From Ferruginibacter sp. (GTDB lineage Bacteria; Bacteroidota; Bacteroidia; Chitinophagales; Chitinophagaceae), in the NCBI GenBank assembly GCA_019638575.1, contig JAHBTN010000004.1, forward strand, positions 1 through 64,000: a DNA stretch of 64,000 nucleotides. The letters run 5' to 3'. A model generated the notes under the pieces. It worked only from the letters and a program-made list of their open reading frames with translations, searched no databases and was not told the origin of the DNA. Below are positions 8,892 through 16,873 of the stretch, in pieces. A program made the position numbers and the translations under genes. Every line of letters starts with the position of its first letter. Within the stretch, counting starts at the first letter, position 1.

Positions 8892-10247
8892 ATGAGTAAG
8901 TCGTTAAAATGGATTTTGATTAGTTTGGGAATTTTAATTGTACTGTTAGTAGTACTTTCAAAAACCGGTGCCTTTGGCAAAGATGAAGGTTTGAAAGTAA
9001 CAGCCGAAAAAGTGCAACGCCGTACTATAACAGAAGTAGTGAATGCCAGCGGAAAAATTTACCCGGAGGTAGAAGTAAAGATAAGCCCCGATATTAGTGG
9101 CGAAATAACTGAGTTGAATGTACAGGAAGGTGATACAGTAAAAAAAGGACAGATACTGGCACGTATATATGCCGACATTTATAATATTCAACGCAACCAG
9201 GCAGCCAGCGGTGTAGAGCAAAGCCAGGCGCAGGTAGCTAACTCACAAGCAGCTATTGATGCATTAAAAGCGCAGATGGAACAGGCGCAGCGTACTTATG
9301 ATATGCAGAAAAAACTTTTTGATGAAAAAGTGATAAGCCAGAATGAATTTAATGTAGCCGATGCAAATTTAAAAAGTGCAAAAGCTAATTACAATGCAGC
9401 CTTGCAGGGAATACGTAGTGGACAAGCAAGTGTAAAAAGCGCCAGGGAAAATCTTGCAAAAGCAAATACCGACCTGAGCCGTACAGAAATTACTGCACCT
9501 ATGGATGGCGTGGTAAGTTTATTAAGTGTAAAAAAAGGTGAGAAAGTGGCGGGCAACAGTTTTAATGTAGGTACCGAAATGCTGCGTATTGCCGATATGA
9601 GCAAAATTGAAATAAGGGTAGATGTGGGTGAGAATGATATACCCAAAGTGAAACTTGGTGATAGTGCATTGATTGAAGTGGATGCTTACAGCAACCGAAA
9701 ATTTAAAGGGTTTGTAACACAAATAGCCAGCAGCAATAATGGCGCTTCCACTGCAAGTGCATTGGCTACTACCTCTACCGATGTTACACAATACAAAGTG
9801 TATATCAGGCTACTGCCTTCCAGCTATATGGATTTACTTGGCAAAGGCAGTTTCCCCTTCAGGCCGGGTATGAGTGCCAGTGCCGATATACAAACAAAAA
9901 CTCATCAAAATGTTTTGAGTGTACCCATCAATGCTATTACTACCCGTGATAAAAATGACAGCACCAAAACAACTTCTGTAACAAAAAAAGACGAATCATC
10001 AACCAAACCTGCCGTATCGCTTGATGATGACCTGGAAGTGGTAGCATTTGTAATAGATAAAGATGGAAAAGTAAAAAAGGTGAAAGTGAAAACCGATATA
10101 CAGGACATTAACCATATTGAAGTTACCGAAGGCTTAAAGGAAGGTGAAATGGTGGTTACCGGCCCTTATGATGTGGTTAGTAAAACTTTAAAAACCGGTA
10201 AGGAAGTGAAGGTGGTAGATAAAAAAGATTTATTTGATAATAAGTAG
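8892..10247 (+). CDS. HlyD/MacA-type periplasmic adaptor protein
   Basis: Membrane-fusion protein of 451 aa. One N-terminal transmembrane anchor (residues 5-25) is followed by a biotinyl-lipoyl half-motif (ISGEITELNVQEGDTVKKGQ), a long coiled-coil hairpin rich in Gln and Ala (about 95-200), and the second lipoyl half (TEITAPMDGVVSLLSVKKGE). A beta-barrel domain comes next, and a C-terminal domain with a charged insertion rich in Lys, Asp and Ser near 360-390. The ATG at 8892 was chosen over one 12 codons upstream because it places the charged MSKSLK directly before the membrane segment. It should link TolC to an ABC (MacB-like) or RND pump encoded elsewhere. Confidence 0.88.
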   Translation: MSKSLKWILISLGILIVLLVVLSKTGAFGKDEGLKVTAEKVQRRTITEVVNASGKIYPEVEVKISPDISGEITELNVQEGDTVKKGQILARIYADIYNIQRNQAASGVEQSQAQVANSQAAIDALKAQMEQAQRTYDMQKKLFDEKVISQNEFNVADANLKSAKANYNAALQGIRSGQASVKSARENLAKANTDLSRTEITAPMDGVVSLLSVKKGEKVAGNSFNVGTEMLRIADMSKIEIRVDVGENDIPKVKLGDSALIEVDAYSNRKFKGFVTQIASSNNGASTASALATTSTDVTQYKVYIRLLPSSYMDLLGKGSFPFRPGMSASADIQTKTHQNVLSVPINAITTRDKNDSTKTTSVTKKDESSTKPAVSLDDDLEVVAFVIDKDGKVKKVKVKTDIQDINHIEVTEGLKEGEMVVTGPYDVVSKTLKTGKEVKVVDKKDLFDNK

Positions 10248-10267
10248 CAGCACGGTTTAGCGTAATT

Positions 10268-10292
10268 ACAATAAAATTTTCTATTGTTTTTA
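10268..10292. terminator. Weak hairpin between convergent genes
   Basis: ACAATA (10268-10273) and TATTGT (10282-10287) form a six-base-pair AT-rich stem with an eight-base loop, followed by a run of T on the plus strand. It sits in the 49-bp gap between the HlyD gene and the convergent nucleotidyltransferase gene. The stem is weak. Confidence 0.3.
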
Positions 10293-10296
10293 CATT

Positions 10297-11013
10297 TTAT
10301 GTAAACAATTGTTCTGCAACTGCAACACTTTCGGGTTTGCCAACATCTACAAGTTTATCGCCGCTGTGGTCAAATCCATAAATGGGATGCTGTGCAGCAA
10401 GGCTTAGATAAGTATCAACAAGCGAAAATTTCCCCCGCTGTGGAATGAGTTCAAATATTTGCGGATTAAATACAACCACGCAACTGTAAGCCATTTCTTT
10501 TAAATTATTTTTTGGTACAGCAATTTTTTCCTGGCCGGTTGTATTGTTCCTCCATCCACATAACCTATCATTTTCATCAAATAAAAAATTGCGGGATGTT
10601 TTCCTGTTTGTGATACCAAAAGAAATTAATGCCTGTTTGTTTTTATGAAATGCAAGCAGGTTATTGATATTTAGGTTGGTTAAAAAGTCGGCATTAAGGG
10701 TTATAAAAGGTTCATCATTTTGCAGCAGGTTTTTTGCTTTTAATAAGCCGCCGCCTGTTTCAAGCACTTCATCTGTTTCATCACTGATGCTGATATGGCT
10801 GCCCCAGCCGTTGTTTTTTTTTACAGCATCTATCACCTGGTCAGAAAAATGATGCACATTTACTACCACCTCTGTAATATTATATTGTTGCAGGTATTCA
10901 ACATTCCTTTGTAAAAGCGATTTACCATTTACCAATGCCAAAGCTTTAGGATGCTTATCCGTCCATGGTTTAAACCTTGTTCCCAGCCCTGCTGCAAAAA
11001 TCATTGCTTTCAT
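10297..11013 (-). CDS. Sugar-1-phosphate nucleotidyltransferase, MurU-like
   Basis: A 238-aa nucleotidyltransferase with the N-terminal signature AAGLGTRFKPWTDKHPKAL and a metal-binding type LNADFLTN motif. Its short length without a left-handed helix domain resembles MurU (N-acetylmuramate-1-phosphate uridylyltransferase) and small mannose-1-phosphate guanylyltransferases. The ATG overlaps the TGA of the upstream kinase gene (ATGA), so the two are translationally coupled. In known systems an AmgK sugar kinase and MurU act in sequence to recycle MurNAc to UDP-MurNAc; the gene pair here suggests the same route, but the substrate is inferred. Confidence 0.75.
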   Translation of the reverse strand: MKAMIFAAGLGTRFKPWTDKHPKALALVNGKSLLQRNVEYLQQYNITEVVVNVHHFSDQVIDAVKKNNGWGSHISISDETDEVLETGGGLLKAKNLLQNDEPFITLNADFLTNLNINNLLAFHKNKQALISFGITNRKTSRNFLFDENDRLCGWRNNTTGQEKIAVPKNNLKEMAYSCVVVFNPQIFELIPQRGKFSLVDTYLSLAAQHPIYGFDHSGDKLVDVGKPESVAVAEQLFT

Positions 11014-12452
11014 TGTACCCAGTTTTGCTTATTGGTATGCGTTAATACAATCTTAACCTTAAACTTATTTCTTAAATGCCGGGCCAGGGCTTCGGCAGCG
11101 TACACACTCCGGTGTTGCCCACCGGTACAGCCAAAATTTATCATAAGGCTTTTAAAACCCCGTTTAATATAATCGCTAACAGAAATATCCACTACATTAT
11201 ATACACCATTTAAAAATTGAAGCATTTCTGTTTGCTGTTCAATAAAATCTTTTACCGGTTTATCAAGGCCGCTTTGTGTTTTGTACATATCAATTCTGCC
11301 GGGGTTTAAAATACCACGCATGTCAAACACATATCCACCACCGTTATCAGTAATATCCTGGGGTATTCCTTTTTTATAAGAGAAGCTGTTGATGGTAACC
11401 ACTAATGGTGTTTCGGCAGTAGCCTGCACAGGTGTAAACTCCTGTATCACTTCTTCGCTGGTACAAATGTCAAGCACTTTTTTAAATTCGGGCAATGCAA
11501 TACCCAATGACTGATTTTTTACAAACCATTGCAGGTTGTGCAAAGCAAGCGGTATGCTTGTTAAAAAATGTGCTTTACGTTCAAACAAACCACGAAAACC
11601 ATAAGCGCCCAACACTTGCAGTAAACGTATCAGCACATAACCATTGTACTGGCTGCGGAATGTTTCTTTATTAATTGATTTGCCTAAGGTTTGTTCAAAG
11701 CCTGTCATATAATCTTCCAACAGCTTGCTTTTCCATTCATCGTTAAGGTTTGCCCTTGCCTGCCATAGTAATGAAGCTACATCGTATTGCGGCGCTCCCT
11801 GCATGCCGCCCTGGTAATCTATAAAGTGCGTACTGCCGTTTTTACCAATCAGTATGTTGCGGCTTTGAAAATCACGAAACATGAAAAACTTATACTCGGT
11901 ATGAGAAAGATAATTACTCAATGCTTCAAAGTCATCAATAAGTTTTTGTTTATTGTATGGCCTGCGCAATGCATCCAAAAAATAATATTTATAGTACAGC
12001 AAATCGGCCATAATAGCCTGCTTGCCAAAAACCGTATTGGTAAGGCACTGGCTATAATCAAGCCCTTCGTGGCCTTTTACCTGCAATTGTGCAAGCTGGT
12101 ACAAACTTTCTTTATAAAGATTATACACTCCACCTGTAAATCCATCCTTTTCCAGGTAGTCTAAAAGTGAGTCTTTTCCAAAATCTTCCAGTATGTAAAT
12201 ATCTTTTTCGGTATTAATGCAGAAAATTTCCGGTACGGCCAGCCCCTTTTGCCTGAAGTGTTTTGAAAAATAAATAAAGGTTTCGTTTTCTTTAAGATTG
12301 GCGCCATAAGCAGCAATAAATGTTTTATCGGCGGTATGCAAACGATAATAATGCCGTTCGCTGCCGGCCTGTGGCAGCATATCTATAGCTGTTATGGGTG
12401 TTTTTGAAAATGTAGAAAAGAGTTCTTTAATCCTGTCAACAGTTGAAAGCAT
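11010..12452 (-). CDS. AmgK-like sugar kinase fused to a RapZ C-terminal domain
   Basis: A 480-aa two-domain protein. Residues 1-320 form an aminoglycoside-phosphotransferase-type kinase: catalytic loop RDFQSRN (D194, N199) and metal-binding IDYQGG (D212), as in the cell-wall-sugar kinase AmgK. Residues about 350-478 match the RapZ C-terminal domain, with VFDMRGILNPGR and the hallmark GCTGGQHRSV (441-450). The Walker-A N-terminal domain of true RapZ is absent. In E. coli the RapZ C-terminal domain senses glucosamine-6-phosphate and binds the small RNAs GlmY/GlmZ. The coupled MurU-like gene supports a role in peptidoglycan amino-sugar recycling; what the RapZ part does here is unknown. Confidence 0.82.
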   Translation of the reverse strand: MLSTVDRIKELFSTFSKTPITAIDMLPQAGSERHYYRLHTADKTFIAAYGANLKENETFIYFSKHFRQKGLAVPEIFCINTEKDIYILEDFGKDSLLDYLEKDGFTGGVYNLYKESLYQLAQLQVKGHEGLDYSQCLTNTVFGKQAIMADLLYYKYYFLDALRRPYNKQKLIDDFEALSNYLSHTEYKFFMFRDFQSRNILIGKNGSTHFIDYQGGMQGAPQYDVASLLWQARANLNDEWKSKLLEDYMTGFEQTLGKSINKETFRSQYNGYVLIRLLQVLGAYGFRGLFERKAHFLTSIPLALHNLQWFVKNQSLGIALPEFKKVLDICTSEEVIQEFTPVQATAETPLVVTINSFSYKKGIPQDITDNGGGYVFDMRGILNPGRIDMYKTQSGLDKPVKDFIEQQTEMLQFLNGVYNVVDISVSDYIKRGFKSLMINFGCTGGQHRSVYAAEALARHLRNKFKVKIVLTHTNKQNWVQ

Positions 12453-12635
12453 TGTATTATTTTATCCGGGTAAAAATAGTTTAAAATAAAACAGTTCCCA
12501 AACCATAACATTGTACAACAAGTTGAATTACCTATTTGAAAAATTATTTTTTACTGTGTTGTTGAAGTGAATTAATAAGTTTAGATGGCACAATAGCTTT
12601 TTACTTAAAAGTAAAATTGATAAACATTGATAATT

Positions 12636-13745
12636 TTAAAACAATTTCCCCTGCCTGCCCGGCACACTAAACTTGCTTCTATCCAAATGCCATTCTTCGG
12701 CATTCATCTTATACAGTTTGCCGTATTTTTTATATTGTTGTGCCACCATTTCAGCAATGCTGCCTTCGCCCCTCATGCGTACGCCCCACCGGCTGTCGTT
12801 AACTTTTCCATCGTGGCTTTGCTCTATCAAATGCCAAACCTTTTCTGCATGGTTAGGAAAATTTTTAAACAGCCAGTCGTGAAATAAAAATTTAATAGCG
12901 CCATTTAAACGGATGAAGGTATAAGCAGTAAACGTAGCTCCATTATCAGCAGCCGCTTTCATGATGCGTTGCATCTCATGCTCATTCAAACCCGGTATCA
13001 TTGGCCCCATCATAATGCCCATACGTACACCGGCGCTGCTTAGTTCGTTAATAACTTTCAATTTTTGTTTTGCAGTTACAGTCCTTGGCTCCATCATCCT
13101 CCTCAGGTCTTCATTAAAAGATGTAATGGAAACCATGGCCGACACTATTTGTTTTTGGGCCATCTCCTGCAACAGGTCTTTATCTTTTAGTATCCATGCA
13201 TTTTTAGTAAGTATGCCTACCGGTTGGTTAAATTCATTGCACACTTCAAGCAGTTGCCTGGTAAGCCGGTATTTTTGTTCGGCAGGCTGGTAACAATCTG
13301 TATTACCACTTAGCATAATAGGTGTGGCATCCCATTTGGGGTGCAGTAAAAATTTACGCAGCAATTGCGGTGCATTTTTCTTTACCAGTATTTTTTGTTC
13401 AAAATCCAGGCCGGCGCTGTAACCCCAGTATTCATGCACATTACGGGCATAGCAATAAATGCAGCCATGTTCGCAACCGGCGTAAGGGTTCATACTATAG
13501 CTCATGCCTACATCTTTACTTTCAACTTTGTTTACAATGGTTTTTGATTGTTGCTCGATATATTGCGTGGCAAGGTTTTTTTCTTCCCAGTCGTCAATGG
13601 CTTCTACATGCTCTTTGCTAATTTCACTTTTTAAAAACCTGTTTTTAGTGTTAAACTGAGCGCCACGGCCCTGCAGGTATTGAACTTGTTGGGTATGCTC
13701 CGTTGGTTTAACTTTATGGTGGTCTTGTTGTAATTTATCGTTCAT
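12636..13745 (-). CDS. PA0069/Rv2578c-family radical SAM protein
   Basis: Radical S-adenosylmethionine protein of 369 aa. The iron-sulphur cluster motif CEHGCIYC (C91, C95, C98) has the CxxxCxxC spacing and is embedded in MNPYAGCEHGCIYCYARNVH. That context is characteristic of the PA0069/Rv2578c group, related to spore photoproduct lyase. The reaction is not known. Divergent to it, with only five bases between the two ATGs, is an SRAP gene, so each gene's promoter must lie inside the other gene. The neighbourhood of SRAP and umuDC points to DNA damage, which fits the lyase relationship but does not prove it. Confidence 0.85.
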   Translation of the reverse strand: MNDKLQQDHHKVKPTEHTQQVQYLQGRGAQFNTKNRFLKSEISKEHVEAIDDWEEKNLATQYIEQQSKTIVNKVESKDVGMSYSMNPYAGCEHGCIYCYARNVHEYWGYSAGLDFEQKILVKKNAPQLLRKFLLHPKWDATPIMLSGNTDCYQPAEQKYRLTRQLLEVCNEFNQPVGILTKNAWILKDKDLLQEMAQKQIVSAMVSITSFNEDLRRMMEPRTVTAKQKLKVINELSSAGVRMGIMMGPMIPGLNEHEMQRIMKAAADNGATFTAYTFIRLNGAIKFLFHDWLFKNFPNHAEKVWHLIEQSHDGKVNDSRWGVRMRGEGSIAEMVAQQYKKYGKLYKMNAEEWHLDRSKFSVPGRQGKLF

Positions 13746-13750
13746 TATTT

Positions 13751-14470
13751 ATGTGTTTTCATTATTCATTAACTATCGAAAGAACTGAAATAGAAATTCA
13801 GTTGGGTGTTCATTTTGATGATGAATGGCAGCCTGTGCATCATGCCAATGGATTTACATTTTTACAAATGCCCGTTATAACACAAACAAATCCTGGCGCT
13901 GTGCAACTTTTTAATTGGGGCCTTATACCACATTGGGTAAAAACAAAAGCCGATGCAGATAAATTAAGAGCCCAAACTTTAAATGCACGTTCCGAAACGG
14001 TTTTTGAAAAACCTTCTTTCCGATCATCCATTACAAACCAACGCTGCCTTGTTATTGCCGATGGTTTTTTTGAATGGATGGACTTTCAAAAAAAGAAATA
14101 CCCACATTATATTTATTTAAAAAACGAGCGACTGTTTTGTTTTGCAGGAATTTTTTCATCCTGGACAGACAAAGAAACCGGCGAACACATCAATACGTTT
14201 TCTATCCTTACCACTAAAGCCAACCCTACCATGGCAAGGATACATAACAGTAAAGAAAGAATGCCCGTCATCATACCTGCATCATTGTATAAAAAATGGT
14301 TATCGGCAAAGCTTAGCAAAGAAGAGATAAGCTCGTTTTTAAATCCTTACCCCGATGCTGAAATTGCAGCCCACACTATCAGCAACCTTGTTACTTCACG
14401 CAACCTTAATTCAAATGTGGAAGAAGTAAAAATGCCTTTCCATTATCCCGAACTGGCCTTATTGAAATAG
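13751..14470 (+). CDS. SRAP-family protein (YedK/HMCES-like)
   Basis: SOS-response-associated peptidase family protein of 239 aa. In known members Cys2, exposed after removal of Met1, forms a stable thiazolidine crosslink with abasic sites in single-stranded DNA. All key residues are present: C2 (MCFHY), N78 (LNARSET), E108 (ADGFFEW) and H165 (RIHNSKERMPVI), matching YedK C2/N75/E105/H160. It should therefore be active as an abasic-site shield. It is divergent to the radical SAM gene, and its 3' end overlaps the convergent ligase-like gene by 12 bp. Confidence 0.93.
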   Translation: MCFHYSLTIERTEIEIQLGVHFDDEWQPVHHANGFTFLQMPVITQTNPGAVQLFNWGLIPHWVKTKADADKLRAQTLNARSETVFEKPSFRSSITNQRCLVIADGFFEWMDFQKKKYPHYIYLKNERLFCFAGIFSSWTDKETGEHINTFSILTTKANPTMARIHNSKERMPVIIPASLYKKWLSAKLSKEEISSFLNPYPDAEIAAHTISNLVTSRNLNSNVEEVKMPFHYPELALLK

Positions 14471-15067
14471 ATTTCCCTGCTCGGCATTTACGGGTAAATA
14501 TTCAAATTCAAAACGCCTTACTATCTCGTATCTTTTTTCGTTTTTACCTTTTCGCAGCAACAGGAATGCATCGGCCAAAAAGCGGCCGGTGAAGCTTTTT
14601 TTAAGGTATTGTTTCATGGCTTCAAGATATTTTTCCTTTGGTATCCGGCCAGCCAGCGCTATCTGCGGATCAAGCAAAAAATGCGGATCTTCTCCCGATG
14701 CTTTCATAAGCATCCTTGCCTGCTTTAGGTTTTTTATCAGTTGCAACACACGGGGCTGGTTGGCAATACAGATAAAAATGGCATGCATGGGGTAACTGCC
14801 AAAGTCCCTCAATTCAACAATAAAAGGTTTTTCGGCCATGGCTACCTGCTGCAGCCGGTTAATAATCTTTTCTTCCATCGCCTTTGTGGCTGCAAACCTT
14901 ACCAGTGTAATATTGGGCCGCCCCGTATGCGGTTGCAGAATATGGTATGTTTCCTGCAATTCCTTCCTGGCTTTTTCAATCTTATGCCGCAGTTCCTCAT
15001 GCGGGTTCAGTATCAATAAATACTCATACAACCTGTAGCCCGGCATTTGTGTTAATGTTGTTTCCAT
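14459..15067 (-). CDS. 2'-5' RNA ligase-like (2H phosphoesterase fold) protein, degenerate motifs
   Basis: A 202-aa protein resembling the 2'-5' RNA ligase / LigT superfamily, whose active site is two HxT/S motifs. Here the first motif reads NIT (N52, in GRPNITLVRF), so Asn replaces the catalytic His. The second reads HAI (H95, in YPMHAIFI). The fold-defining pattern and spacing remain, but phosphodiesterase activity is doubtful; it may bind nucleotide without cleaving. It is transcribed divergently from umuD across an 85-bp gap holding two tandem dyads, so both may share control. It could also belong to a related, uncharacterised branch of the superfamily. Confidence 0.6.
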   Translation of the reverse strand: METTLTQMPGYRLYEYLLILNPHEELRHKIEKARKELQETYHILQPHTGRPNITLVRFAATKAMEEKIINRLQQVAMAEKPFIVELRDFGSYPMHAIFICIANQPRVLQLIKNLKQARMLMKASGEDPHFLLDPQIALAGRIPKEKYLEAMKQYLKKSFTGRFLADAFLLLRKGKNEKRYEIVRRFEFEYLPVNAEQGNLFQ

Positions 15068-15097
15068 AACAAATAATTTTTGGGTAAAATTTCAAAC

Positions 15098-15135
15098 ACT
15101 AATTATTTTAGTATAAATTTACTAAATAATTTGGT
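15098..15135. promoter_or_regulatory. Two tandem ACTAA-N5-TTAGT dyads, candidate damage-response operator
   Basis: Dyad 1 (15098-15112) is ACTAATTATTTTAGT, with perfect 5-bp arms. Dyad 2 (15121-15135) is ACTAAATAATTTGGT, with one arm mismatch. Their centres are 23 bp apart, about two helical turns. They fill the 85-bp gap between the divergent ligase-like gene and umuD and overlap AT-rich -7-like sequences (TAAATTTA at 15114-15121). They look like a repressor operator, but no LexA gene is in the window. Confidence 0.45.
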
Positions 15136-15152
15136 ATTTAAAATTATTTTTT

Positions 15153-15584
15153 ATGGAAGTAGAAAAGTTTTTTGGCAGCAGCTACAGCGGTAGCAAAGCC
15201 TTTACACAGCAGGATGTAAGCAGCGCCAATGCCACAGGTTTTACCGCCGCTGCAGACGATTATATGGAACGGGGCATTGACCTGAATGAGCAACTCATCC
15301 GCAATAAGCCTGCAACTTTTTTTATGAAGGTAAATGGCAACAGCATGATTAACGCTGGTATTTACCATGGCGATATTGTAATTGTAGACAGGAGCCTTAC
15401 CCCGCAAAACGGTAAAATTGTAATTGCTGTTATTGATGGCGAAATGCTGATACGACGGTACGAAAAAACAATTAACCGCCTGCGGCTGGTGCCCGAAACA
15501 GCCAGGCTATCGCCAATTGAAGTAAGCGAATTTTGCGATTTCAAGATATGGGGCGTGGTAATTTATATCATAAGAAATGTATGA
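15153..15584 (+). CDS. umuD: UmuD-like S24-family protein with Arg at the catalytic Lys position
   Basis: A 143-aa protein aligning along its whole length with UmuD, the accessory subunit of DNA polymerase V. The cleavage site corresponds to T28-G29 (ATGFTAAADDY, against CGF in E. coli). The nucleophile Ser64 is present in VNGNSM, followed by GIYHGDIVIVDR. The general-base Lys (E. coli K97 in FTVKKL) is replaced by Arg101 in EMLIRRY; the codon is CGA. RecA-stimulated self-cleavage may therefore be lost or altered, unless Arg serves in this lineage. The gene overlaps umuC by four bases (ATGA) and lies behind two tandem dyads. Confidence 0.85.
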   Translation: MEVEKFFGSSYSGSKAFTQQDVSSANATGFTAAADDYMERGIDLNEQLIRNKPATFFMKVNGNSMINAGIYHGDIVIVDRSLTPQNGKIVIAVIDGEMLIRRYEKTINRLRLVPETARLSPIEVSEFCDFKIWGVVIYIIRNV

Positions 15585-16855
15585 AAGCCATTATAGATTG
15601 TAACAGTTTTTATGCCGCCTGCGAACGAGTATTTAAACCATCGCTAAACGGCAAGCCTGTTGTTGTGCTCAGCAATAACGATGGCTGCATTGTATCCCGT
15701 ACAGATGAGGCAAAAGCGCTTGGCATAAAAATGGCCGGCCCTTATTATGAAGCAAAAGAAATTTTGGAGCAACACAAAGTTGCGGTGTTCTCCAGCAATT
15801 ATCATTTATATGGAGATATGAGCTGGCGGGTGATGGAAACCCTGCGTACGTTGTGCCAGCATGTAGAAGTATATTCTGTTGATGAAGCCTTTGCCGACCT
15901 GGAAGGCATCAGGGAATCGGCTATGTGGAATTACGGGTTACACATTAGCAAAACAGTAGAACAATGGACGGGTGTACCGGTTTCGGTGGGCATTGCCCCA
16001 ACCAAAACACTGGCCAAAGTGGCCAACCATATTGCCAAAAAAAACAAGGTAGCTACGCAGGGCACGGTAGCCTTATTAACAGCCGGCCAAATACGTGAAG
16101 CCCTTGAAAGTACGCCGGTGCAAACAGTTTGGGGCGTAGGTGCCCGCAGTGCAGAAAAACTGCACTGGCTTGGTATTGATACCGCCTGGAAACTTCGTAA
16201 CATGAGCGAAGAATGGGCCCATAAAAACCTGGGCGGCGTGGTTGGCATACGATTGATAAAAGAACTGCAAGGCCATGCCTGCATTGAAATGAAAGACCCG
16301 TTAAAGAAAAAGAAAATGATTGCCACCACCCGTATGTTTGGCAAACCGGTTTTTGAATTAGCCCAGCTAAAAGAAGCCATTGCCAGCTATACCAGCCGGG
16401 CTGCTGAAAAATTACGCAGGCAATCGGGCGCTGCAGGCCTTGTTCATGTATTTGTGGTTACTAACGATTATCCCGGTAACGAGTATAGCTATCGCCCTGC
16501 AACCAAAGGGTTATACAGCATACTGCCTATTGCAACTTCATTAACCAACGAACTGATAGCGCATGCAAGCATACTGATAGAGAAATTATACAACAACGGA
16601 TCAAGATACCTGAAAGCAGGCGTGATGCTGGGCAATATTGTACCCGATACATCGGTACAGTATAATCTGTTTACCGCCCCGGCAAATGATAATGCAAGAA
16701 CCCTTATGCATGTGATTGACAATGTAAACTTCGGCATGCGTGACGAAATGGTGAAGTTTGCTGCTGCAGGTACAAAAAAAAATTGGAGAATGCGGCAGGA
16801 GTACAGGAGTATGCGCCATACCACCAGGTGGGAAGAATTGTATGAAATCAGCTAA
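15581..16855 (+). CDS. umuC: UmuC-type Y-family DNA polymerase
   Basis: Error-prone translesion polymerase of 424 aa, the usual UmuC length. Catalytic palm motifs are IDCNSFYAACERVF at the N-terminus and VYSVDEAFADL (the SxDE acidic pair). IAPTKTLAKVANHIAKK is the conserved DNA-contacting segment, and WGVGARSAEKL gives a helix-hairpin-helix-like turn. A C-terminal little-finger domain and UmuC-specific tail follow. The ATG at 15581 overlaps the UmuD stop; an open frame reaches 15533, but that start would lie well inside umuD. The next gene, crtD, begins only 18 bp after the stop on the same strand. Confidence 0.93.
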   Translation: MKAIIDCNSFYAACERVFKPSLNGKPVVVLSNNDGCIVSRTDEAKALGIKMAGPYYEAKEILEQHKVAVFSSNYHLYGDMSWRVMETLRTLCQHVEVYSVDEAFADLEGIRESAMWNYGLHISKTVEQWTGVPVSVGIAPTKTLAKVANHIAKKNKVATQGTVALLTAGQIREALESTPVQTVWGVGARSAEKLHWLGIDTAWKLRNMSEEWAHKNLGGVVGIRLIKELQGHACIEMKDPLKKKKMIATTRMFGKPVFELAQLKEAIASYTSRAAEKLRRQSGAAGLVHVFVVTNDYPGNEYSYRPATKGLYSILPIATSLTNELIAHASILIEKLYNNGSRYLKAGVMLGNIVPDTSVQYNLFTAPANDNARTLMHVIDNVNFGMRDEMVKFAAAGTKKNWRMRQEYRSMRHTTRWEELYEIS

Positions 16856-16873
16856 TTTTACGCAAGTAAGATT

